From Thamnocephalis sphaerospora (taxonomy: Eukaryota; Zoopagomycota; Zoopagomycetes; Zoopagales; Sigmoideomycetaceae): a stretch of 20,751 bases of DNA. Where the stretch lies: positions 1 to 20,751 of the forward strand of contig KZ992689.1 of NCBI GenBank assembly GCA_003614735.1, read 5' to 3'. Positions 1 through 8,609 of this stretch are shown here, piece after piece. Position numbers and translations under genes: made by a program. Below the pieces are notes generated by a model. That model made no database searches. It was given only the letters and a program-made list of their open reading frames with translations, and was not told the DNA's origin. How positions within the stretch are numbered: the first letter of the stretch is position 1; every line of letters begins with the position of its first letter.

Positions 1-969
1 TCTCCCCTGGCTACCGTCTTGCTTGCGCACTACAGCCGAGTGTATGCGTGAATGGGTGCGTGGGTGAGTGGGTGTGGTGCCATGGCTGACCACCAGCCTG
101 TATGCTACGATAGGCTGTGGCGGCTGTCCACCGGACTGCGTTCTGTACTCCTCTCTCTCTCCTCCATTCACCTCTTCGTACATTACTATTCCGCTGTCTT
201 TGACCGACGGTGCCGGCATGACGCATGCGTAGGCCGCCCCGTCTTTATTCTAGTTGTCCTCTCGCTTCCGCTTACTTTGCTGTGTGTGACGCGCACCTGA
301 CCACTTGTGCCGAGCGGCGACGTGCTTGCGCCACCCGATAGGATCCGCGGTCTGCGCGAAAGAGCAAGGAGATCAAGCAAGCGTGCAGGAACGCTGGCCC
401 TTTAACAGCGGAAAGCCCAGCCGGAGTGGCCGCCTCGTATACAGCCACAAGATTAGCGGGGCACCCGTAACGAGCCAAGCGCTTGCACACCTATACACGT
501 ACATGCCGCCCATCGGAGGATAACACGGAAAAGCGCCCAAGACTGGAGGCTAAAGGAGAATGCGTCTGAACTGGCAAACAAGGCTAGCGCTTGCCAACGA
601 ACAAGAACCATGGTGCGGAATGAACCAAACCCATCGCAAGCCGAGTCACACGTACCAGCGAGGAAGCGAAACAGACAACGTAGGTCGGTTGAAAAGAGGC
701 GCGTACACCGTGGACGCTGGCTTTGCAACAGGAGCGGGCGTCTGGCAGAGACTGTTTTCAAGTGCCATCGATGCACGCACAGCATAGCGAGTGCGGTTGC
801 CTCGCGAGATCACGAGACAGGATGGCGACATTCATCTCAGCTGGTTGCCACGTGCAGTCTCACTCTCCCCGGTGATAGTGTTTACTTGTCTATCGGTGTG
901 CAGCCTTTATGCACTCCCGCTAGATCATAAGCATGTGTGAACAAGAACAAGCGAACGCGCGCAAGATGG
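1..969. other. Intergenic/unassigned left end
   Basis: No gene can be supported here. Several open frames of 60-110 codons occur on both strands, but none shows a domain, a repeat, plausible splice joins or a sensible composition. The left part is G/T-rich (around 50-80), and a CT-rich run lies near 150-165. A CACGTG is present near 850. The stretch lies downstream of the minus-strand F-box gene, so it should include that gene's 3' untranslated region. The 3' or 5' end of a neighbour outside the window could also be here. Confidence 0.5.
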
Positions 970-3114
970 TTACCAGAGTGCGTCATTAGAGAGACCGCCA
1001 CGGTCTGTCTCGCTGACACGACACGATGCTGTCAACAGCACCACAGGCAGACGTTGCCCTGTTGTCGGATCAACCGTGCACCATGTATGCGGAATGAGAC
1101 TAGACATTCGGTCTGCATCCACATCGACAACGGTATGCACCGGTGTCTGATCGCTCTGGGCCAAGGTGGCATCATCGCGTGCCATACTGTCCTTGGTCGA
1201 TCCGGCAGTGGCTGGCGTATCAGCTGGGGAGGTGTCGTTGGAGGCAAGGTTTGGATAGCTTTGACGGGCAATGACATGGCGAATGTCAACGGACCGTGCC
1301 GCATCACCAAGTGCATGGCCACATTTGAGCAAGCGTACAGTAGGAGCAGGAGCATGCATAGGCGCTTCAGTCGCCGCATAGAGATGCGCGGTAACCGGAC
1401 TCTGGCGACGTAGCAGTCTGAATCCCATGGGTAGTGCGGGCACGTTGAGCACATTGGTCAGAACTGTGGCGGTTGAGGCGGTGATGGCAGCCGTAATGGT
1501 GGCGGTGGCGGTGGATGCTTCACACGCCTTTTCCCTGGATGCACTGTGAAGTCGCTGCCATGTCGATGTGCGATGGATATCGCCGCTGGATGCATGCGGT
1601 GGTCGCTTGCTGATGCGCAAACGCAGCTGGTCAGCTAGACTGCTCGCAGCTGCCCCCGTAGCGCGCTTGTTGGTGCGATGCAGGCCGGCTTCGGCCAGCC
1701 ACCAGTCAAAGGGTCGATGGTCGCGGCACTGCAATAGCATGGCCGTATATGCATCGACCGAGACGGCAATCCACAGTACGCCTGGGCTTTCGTCCGCTTC
1801 GCCATCTCGCTTGCAGCCTTCGCTACTGTCAGAGGCAGTGGTGCCACAGCGGAACCGTGCTAGCAGTTCCAGCCATGAGCTGCGCGATAATGACGGCTCC
1901 TCCACACGCCACAGATACACCGCCAGCGTAGGCGGGGCCGCCTCGGCCGCCAGCCTGCCAATACTGGGCTGCAGGAAAAAGTTTCGGCAAGCGTGGTAAA
2001 AGTCTGCGTCGTCAGGATGCGGCGCTAGCGCCAGGCGCCAAATGTGCTCAGCTTGCGATGCAGCATTTACGCTGCTGGCATCCACGTGACCGGTGTCGGG
2101 TAGGCGATGGGCAGCGGCGGCCATCCGACGCCTCAGCGATGGCATCAAGCGCAGATTGGGCGACGTGCGCGGTGAGAGCAGCGACGACCAGCAGAGCCAC
2201 TGGCGCCAGCCCAACCGCCAGGCTGTGCTTCTGCCTCCGCTGTTCGAGTGTACGGCACACACGCCCATGTAGTGGCTGTGATGGTAGTGTCGATAGTGGT
2301 AATAGTCGGCCTCGTGCTTGTAGCATTCGCACAGATGCGGTCCGCGCGAGGAGAGGGCCAGCGGTGGCGGCCAAGGCGCTTGGCATCGGCCACGATCCCC
2401 CAGGCAGGCCCACAAAAAGTTGCTTTCCAAGTGCACGCGGCGCGTGTACATGGAGAACCAGCTGAAGCGAAGCATCTGCAAACGCACGCTATCGCTGCGA
2501 TGATGGCGGCGATGGCGGTAACATAGGGTACGGTTGCGCACAGGCTTGCCGGCCGGGTCGACGCTAGTCGCAACTTGCAGCGAGCCGTGCGCATCCGACC
2601 ATTGACTACCATGCGAAACGCGCGATGCCCGCCGTGGACGACGTTGCATTCGCTTGCTCGGAGGAGGAGGTGGATGGTGTGCTCGGATACTCGGATCGCG
2701 CATTGTCGCCGTTCTCGACCGCCCAACACTCCTGTCGCTGCCATGCTCACAGCTAGCTGCCACCGCTTCACCCGCCTCTTCGTCTCTAATCGATGCTGCT
2801 GCGGCAGCACACCACGATCCGTTGCGATCTTCGTCGCAGCTGCTGCATTCGCTATCCTGGTCGCTATCGTCATGGCCACCGTCGCCACCGTCGCGGTCGG
2901 CGTCTTCGCAGTCAAGATACCAAGTGCGCCACTCTGCTTCCTCGTCGGCAAGGCCAAAGTCACGCTGATACTGCCGACGCCACAGACGATCGTCTCCAAG
3001 CAGACGATAGCGCCACAGACGCCCGGCTCGGGCAAAGCGCACCACCGTGCGCAAATCACACTGGTCTAGAATATCGCGTAGCAGCTCATACGGCAGCTGC
3101 GCTAAAGCAGTCAT
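970..3114 (-). CDS. F-box protein, substrate unknown
   Basis: Predicted 714 residues in one exon. The start at 3114 is chosen because an F-box begins immediately (LPYELLRDILDQ at residues 7-18, then a Leu/Arg-rich helix and RLW..QYQRDF to about residue 55). The reading frame stays open for 83 codons upstream, but that part looks non-coding. An F-box normally binds Skp1 and makes the protein the substrate receptor of an SCF ubiquitin ligase. Following it is an Asp/Ser-rich acidic stretch (about 65-97), then an Arg-rich basic region. Around 250-285 lies a His/Tyr/Cys-rich segment (for example HYRHYHHSHY) that might bind metal. The C-terminal half has long helical-looking stretches, but no LRR, WD40 or Kelch repeats are visible. 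No consensus intron was found. The F-box call is firm, but the target and the exact 3' end are not known. Large shadow frames exist on both strands across this gene. Confidence 0.75.
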   Translation of the reverse strand: MTALAQLPYELLRDILDQCDLRTVVRFARAGRLWRYRLLGDDRLWRRQYQRDFGLADEEAEWRTWYLDCEDADRDGGDGGHDDSDQDSECSSCDEDRNGSWCAAAAASIRDEEAGEAVAASCEHGSDRSVGRSRTATMRDPSIRAHHPPPPPSKRMQRRPRRASRVSHGSQWSDAHGSLQVATSVDPAGKPVRNRTLCYRHRRHHRSDSVRLQMLRFSWFSMYTRRVHLESNFLWACLGDRGRCQAPWPPPLALSSRGPHLCECYKHEADYYHYRHYHHSHYMGVCAVHSNSGGRSTAWRLGWRQWLCWSSLLSPRTSPNLRLMPSLRRRMAAAAHRLPDTGHVDASSVNAASQAEHIWRLALAPHPDDADFYHACRNFFLQPSIGRLAAEAAPPTLAVYLWRVEEPSLSRSSWLELLARFRCGTTASDSSEGCKRDGEADESPGVLWIAVSVDAYTAMLLQCRDHRPFDWWLAEAGLHRTNKRATGAAASSLADQLRLRISKRPPHASSGDIHRTSTWQRLHSASREKACEASTATATITAAITASTATVLTNVLNVPALPMGFRLLRRQSPVTAHLYAATEAPMHAPAPTVRLLKCGHALGDAARSVDIRHVIARQSYPNLASNDTSPADTPATAGSTKDSMARDDATLAQSDQTPVHTVVDVDADRMSSLIPHTWCTVDPTTGQRLPVVLLTASCRVSETDRGGLSNDALW

Positions 3115-3684
3115 GTTTACGGCTGGCTGGCGTGCTGGCGCGCACGCGGAAATAGTGAACAGGATGGAAAGATGGCGATCTACTTGTGATAGTGTGCGCG
3201 CCGCATGCAGCATATATCTAGGCCGTACAATTTTGACCGGCAACATGCATGCACGTATCACTGCAAGCCGGCTGGGAGCACGGTGCGAGACACCTGTGAT
3301 TGGCCTGTGGTCAACAACGCTGCGCACAACTGAACAATGCACCAACCGTATGCGGCCCAACATCGTGCAGCCGACTCGAAAAGCAGCGACGAGGACGCAC
3401 CGTTTACTATGCCAAACAGAGGATATTTCCGCGTGAGGCGCGCGGACAGGCCAGCGGTGCGGATAGGATGGTGCAGCCAGTCACAAAGCGATATAAGCAG
3501 CGTGCTGCAGAAAAAGAGTCACAACAGAATAGAGTACGCAGCAAACAGATGTCGACCGTGAGCATGTGCTGCACTTGCACGCACACGACGTGTAGGAAAT
3601 GAAATGGCACCAACGAGATAACAGAAGCGCAGAGAATAGAGACACAGCGGTGGAAATACGCGTACGCACATACAGAAACCATGC
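3115..3684. other. Intergenic region upstream of the F-box gene
   Basis: About 570 bp between the 3' end of the Ser/Ala-rich gene and the F-box start, both on the minus strand, so it holds one gene's 3' UTR and the other's promoter. A single ACGCGT occurs at 3658-3663, within 30 bp of the upstream gene's stop. A solitary copy at this position is not convincing as a promoter element. No coding evidence was seen. Confidence 0.5.
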
Positions 3685-6600
3685 CTAGCGCTTGCGTAGG
3701 CTGGCAGGTCCGTTTCTCCGCAATGCTACGATGAGATGCACACATGTCATGTAAGCGGCAGGTGGTCCAGGCGCGATCGCAGCGGAGGCTGACTTACCGG
3801 GAATGCCGGTGCGACGTAGCCTTGGAGCCGGCAGACGCGACGCAGCCGCCGTTGCAGCCGCCTTTGCCGTTGCGCCTGCAGCCACAGAAGAACACGCCAC
3901 CTTGGCAGCAGGCTGAGCTGCACTGGCGGCCGGCTCTGTGCCCGCTTTCCGCTTGGGCGACGAGGTGTGTGCTGTCTCCTTGTGCTCGGTCACGTCCGCG
4001 GTCGACGCACCGCCATCCTCCTGCGCTGCTGCCATCCTGCTGTCTGTCGTGCTCGCCTCGACTATTGTAGAGTTGCGTTGCGGCGCGAATATATCCGAGC
4101 TATGTTGATTACCCACGGAAAATTCAACAACAGTACGGTCATGCAATGCATTGCTGCGCTGTGCACGACTGCCTCCAATAAACACGCCACCACCCACGGA
4201 GCTGCGAATAGCTGCAGCATGTGCAGAGCTACTGCGAGTGGACCGTGCTCCAGCACCACTGAACGAGTCGGCGGAGGAATGACGGGCATTGGATATGCGC
4301 TGCCCTACCGGCTCTGACATTCGCTTGCCGTCGGCCTGACGCAAGGCAGTCACTGCCGGTGATTCGATCAGCACATGCGGTGTGCCAGGGCCATCTGCTG
4401 CTGCTGCCGCCGGCGGTGCGTCCTTGTCGCCCTTTCCTGCTGCACTCGGCGTCGCATGCTTACCGCCTCTTCTTGCTACTGCTGCTGCTGCCGTCACAGT
4501 GGCCGATGCAGACGATCTCAAGGCGGATGCAGCTGCGGAAGACCTGATTGGCGTGGCACGCGGTGTTCTCGCGCCCTTTGTTACCATTGCTGCTGATGCT
4601 GCTGTTGATGCCGCCGTTGATGCCGCACCCTTATCGCTCTTTCTGACAGCTGTGGCAGAGGATCGCACGGCCGTGGCAAACTGTCGCAGGGATGGCGGGC
4701 GTATTCCGGTGTTTAGTCCCGTTCGCCGCTTAGCAATACCTTTAGCAACAGCACCGACTGCTGGCGCACGTCGTACCGTGCCAGTGTTTCCAACAATGGT
4801 CCGCAGCCTCGGTATTTTCGACGCAGACATGACGGCTGGCAATGCCGTTCGCCGTGCACTAGATCGAGGTGTTACGCAAGGCAGCTTCTTCTCAGCATCG
4901 GCAGCAACTTTGCCTTTGACATCGGTGACATTTTCAAGGCAGGATGCAGCTGCAGGCTGCAGACTTGGCTTCATCTCCAATTGCTTTTCAGCTGCGGCAT
5001 GTACCGACGCGTCATTTGCGCTAAAGCATGCAGATGATGCAGTACTAGGCATAGGTTTGCTAGGCTTATTTTCCCGAGTAGCCGAGTCTGCATGCGCCGT
5101 ATCGACATCCTCTCTCTGACCAGCCGATCGACGGGCCGACACAGCTGCCGTTGCAGAGCTGGGAGAATCGGATGACACATTTCCCTTTTTTTCCGGGTCA
5201 TCTCCAGTAAAGCACGCCGCCAGCTTGGATTTGACCTAAGCAGAGCGAGAAGAGCATGAGCGATACTGCGAGTAGACTAGTCATCGCCAGCTATAGCAGT
5301 GTGTCACTAACCGCACTGAATCGTCTGGGTGACTGTGCATCTTTGATTGGCGATCTGCCGAGTAGCCGCACAGGTATAGCCGACCTTGTCATACGCGGAG
5401 TTCTCCGAATAGAACTGGGTGGTGCATCGGCGGCAGCGGTGGCAAGTGCGTCATTACCGGTACGGCCTTCTACAAGTGGAGTTGTGTAGACCGACAGAGA
5501 CGATGGCACCAGTGTTTTGCTCGCAACCTTTGCAGCATCAACATGCACAGATGGTGATGGTGGCTGCGTGGTTACAGACGGTGTACCTAGTAAGGCCAAG
5601 TAGCTGTTGAGCAAGCAGAATGTGCAACAAAAAAGCACCATATCTTACCTTGCAAGCGTGTGCGTGGGATGTACGGTGTGCCATCGTCTAGCTGCGCAAC
5701 GACTCGCGATGCAAGTGCCAGCTCTTTGGCGGACGGTGTGCCAAAAAATACCACCGTGTTTTCCTCATCATACGGTGTCCAGCACTGGCTGCGTCCAGAC
5801 CCAGCGCCGGCATTAGTCGATTTAGGCGTGCGGATCGGCGTAGTAACGGGGGTATGTGGTGACGATGAGGTTGTATCGGGCATAGACGTCTTTGGTGACT
5901 CCGTTTTATCCGATGCTGCCGTAACTGCTACGGGGAAGGCAACGGCAGGCGGTGTAGATGCATCATCAGCTACTACCCGCTCTGATGGTGATGGTGACGG
6001 CAAGTCTGCCTTTGTCGCGTCTGCAAGCGGTGTAGGCGCTGTGGCAGGTGGTGTAGGCGATGCAGCAGGCGGTGTAGTGGGTACATTAAACGGTGCGAGC
6101 GTCACAGAACTTGGTGACGCAGCCAATGCAGGGGTTGGCGGTACAGCAGATGCTGGTTCTGACGGCGTGAGCAGCGCAAGCGTTGGTGATGGCGGCGATG
6201 CAAGTCGCTGCTCCTCCAAGACGGCTCTACCACAGCTAATGTACAGCACTATTAGTGCCTGTTGATTATATCAACGCGCATTCCTGTTGCTACCTTTCGC
6301 TTGCTACATCAGCAGCATCAGCGCCCAATATATCGGCAACTTTGTCAGCCAGTGGAGATGCCATGATGGGCGATAGCGGCAGCGGCATATCTGCAGCATC
6401 CATGTCGCTACACCGGTGCCAGTTGGACACGTTAACTGATATGAACCTTGTCATGATCAGCTCTGTTAACAGGACATACCCAAGCAGTGGCGCCGACAAT
6501 GAAATCTCCCGTGAAAGGTCTGGGATGCCCAGTGAAGACAGCGAGCTGGGGAATGCCTGGTCGCCAATCAGCTCGCCCACAGAGGACATGGCCAGTGATG

Positions 6601-7256
6601 TATCGGCAGAGGCAGGCAGCGGCACCTGCGTCGGATCGACAGTTCTAAAGTAAATCACACAACCAGCCACGACAATTAGCACTAATATCATTGGATGTAT
6701 CGATTGCGTGCATTGCGGATTCGAATGCATACCGTGAAGCAGGCTGCGGTGTAACTGCCGATGCATTTGTAGTGTCAGTGCACGTCGGCACCGTGCTGAC
6801 TTTGCCGGACTGTTTGGCGCCATCCAATGACTCGACACTTGTGTCGCTGGTAGCAATAGCGGGCTTGGAAGCAGTGTTGACAGCCGTAGAAACAGTGGTA
6901 GTAGTAGCAGGAGGGGCAGGAGATAGAGCAGTCGTAGCCGTAGCCGTAGCCTTTGTAGCATTATCCAGGCTAATTAGACTACAGTTGCCGACGTCTATAC
7001 CATTACTGTCGCCAAAATCCATATTGAATGACGAACCCAGCAGAAATCCGTCCAGCGAGCTAGCGCCTGCAAAGCATATATAAGCGCTGTTGAACACTGC
7101 ACGCATTCAAAGGCGCAGTACCCCACCGCTTTCTAGCTGACGAAACAGCTCAATGCTTTCGCGGCGCTTGCCATCGGCATTGCTGCATATAATAGTGTCG
7201 TCCGCCGGCGCAGCGGCGTCGAGCGATGCATGCGCACGCTCTTTCGACTCGGACAT
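3685..7256 (-). CDS. Ser/Ala/Pro-rich basic protein with SxIP motifs, candidate microtubule plus-end protein
   Basis: Eight-exon model: 7256-7127, 7066-6733, 6644-6480, 6407-6294, 6235-5649, 5586-5312, 5235-3798, 3725-3685. The exons total 3084 nt (1027 residues plus stop) and all joins agree in phase. Donors include GTATGC, GTATGT, GTAAGA, GTTAGT and GTAAGT; intron 1 uses a weak GTGGGG. Branch-like CTAAT precedes the acceptors of the introns ending at 6645 and 6236. No enzymatic domain is visible. The protein is largely disordered: acidic/hydrophobic near residues 46-63 (FLLGSSFNMDF), very Pro/Ser/Thr-rich with many TP and SP sites at about 250-400, a VFFG motif at 410-413, then basic Ala/Ser-rich to the end. 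Three [ST]xIP motifs with Arg/Lys close by occur at 512-515 (SAIP), 674-677 (SKIP) and 1011-1014 (TGIP). In known proteins such motifs bind EB1-family proteins. The function is therefore inferred as a mitotic or cytoskeletal adaptor. A start in exon 2 at 7106 is an alternative if intron 1 is wrong. Confidence 0.68.
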
Positions 7257-7565
7257 TGGGGCAGCGGTAGCGCCTAAAGCAAAGACCGGTGTGTTTGTAC
7301 ACAACCACTGCACAAGAAAACAAGGTCGCGCAAATCAGCGCTCCGCAATTGAGAGCAGGAAAGAAGAGGAGACTGGCGCGCGTGTAGCTGCGAGCGCTTG
7401 TGGCTGGTGTTTTGATTGGCGTGAATGGCAACGGTCCAATCACATTGCGCGTTTTGTTGTTTACCTTTTGACACGGCTAGCGAAGCACTGGCGACCGGCG
7501 CGTGCTGCCTTCAGCGCTATGCTACGTCAGAGCATAAGGTGCGAGCAGTGCCTGGATACGCCGAC

Positions 7566-7579
7566 ACGCGTGAACGCGT
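7566..7579. promoter_or_regulatory. Tandem MCB (ACGCGT) pair, 2-bp spacer
   Basis: Two ACGCGT hexamers at 7566-7571 and 7574-7579 are separated by GA. ACGCGT is the MluI cell-cycle box bound by the MBF (Mbp1/Swi6-type) factor in yeasts and switches on G1/S genes. The pair lies 310 bp upstream of the Ser/Ala-rich gene start and about 1 kb upstream of the plus-strand gene, so the former is the likelier target. The arrangement matches the pair in the dUTPase promoter (ACGCGT, 2 bp, ACGCGTT). Confidence 0.5.
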
Positions 7580-7716
7580 TCTTTGCACTGGAGACGGAAT
7601 TGCCGACCAACCAGCGCCGTATAGTGTTGATCATGTGTGCTATCATCATATCACGACCCAACAAGCACTATCAAATAGCTTGTCCTGTCTGGTCTGCGTC
7701 GGTGATTTTGATTACA

Positions 7717-7730
7717 ACACACACACACAC
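7717..7730. repeat. Short AC dinucleotide repeat
   Basis: Seven AC units in the intergenic region, followed at once by CACGTG (7731-7736). It is a simple microsatellite with no sign of function beyond its promoter location. Confidence 0.8.
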
Positions 7731-8609
7731 CACGTGTAGCACGGCCATAGCTTGTCTATCGAGTTCGTGACCACTGATGGCAAGGGACCACAGGCAACGC
7801 TGTTGCATCTACAGCTGCAATGCCAAAGTTTCGCGGCGCTGAATACCAGCACTGGTGTTTCACGCGCTGTTGCAATATGTCTACACGCTGTATGGCAGCG
7901 CTGTTCCGGCGCATTCAACACACATTAGCCCTGCATAATGGCAGCAGCTGATACATATGATCTTGCGACGGCCTTTCCTCCTACTTTGTGCTGTAATGCC
8001 TGCCACCATCGCCAGCGTCCAAGGCGAGGTGCGTGTGGTGTTGGGCCGCTCAAATTGGCGAAATCAAATCCTGCATGTGTCTCTCCACGCCGATCGTCCG
8101 TCCATTTGCAGACTCACGCTTGCGTCTCACTGCAACCGTCTAAAGTGGATTTGGGCGCAAGATGGCAGGCTAGTGTGGCCAACACAGCCGTATGAGTATG
8201 TCTCCTTGTTCAGAAAGTCAAGACCTTCAAGACACGGACAGATACATATGGTCCTTACTCGGCTGCACCTTGCCAGCACCGCACCAATATCCATGCATTC
8301 CTGGACGGTGGCCCGACTCAAGAGAACTTGCTCCTTTCCACGCTCCTTCCCGTTGTCTGGCTCTGACGTGCTGTTCTCATCCGCTTCTACCTCTTAGCTT
8401 GACGCCGCGCTTGCACGCGTTCATCTACACACCCGCACACCTACAACGGTCTAAATAGCCGCACCACTTCTTCGTATTACCTAAAGACGGCCTAGTCGCG
8501 CGTCCATCGCATTTGCTGTGCAGCCATTGGGCGGAGCTGCCACTTGTTTTTACCTTGACGGCAACAGCAGCTGTGAAGCCGCGCTATTGCATAGCGTCTG
8601 CGTGGCACG

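Larger units (their letters stand above)
7257..8609. promoter_or_regulatory. Divergent intergenic region between two long genes
   Basis: About 1.35 kb separates the start of the Ser/Ala-rich gene (minus) from the start of the membrane-hairpin gene (plus), so it should contain both promoters. It holds a tandem ACGCGT pair at 7566-7579, a short AC repeat followed by CACGTG near 7717-7736, CCAAT-type motifs around 7409-7440, and a single ACGCGT at 8415-8420. Open frames of 85-146 codons exist around 7938-8397. One begins with a hydrophobic stretch, but no splice join or homology supports it as a gene. Confidence 0.55.

Noticed and set aside
2145-3059. 304-codon minus-strand frame overlapping the F-box gene
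   Set aside because: Its composition is unlike a folded protein (Ala/Thr/Cys/Arg runs), while the other frame starts with a clear F-box.
970-3363. Longer F-box protein starting at 3363
   Set aside because: The extra 83 residues look non-coding, and the F-box begins right after the ATG at 3114, the usual arrangement.
4382-5119. 245-codon plus-strand frame rich in Ala and Val
   Set aside because: It is the mirror of Ala/Ser-rich codons (GCx) in the minus-strand gene, which has phase-consistent exons and motifs. Repetitive codons keep the opposite frame open.
7957-8397. 146-codon plus-strand frame starting with a signal-peptide-like stretch
   Set aside because: The hydrophobic start (MILRRPFLLLCAV) is suggestive, but the remainder shows no domain, no downstream splice partner was found, and several random frames of this size exist in the window.
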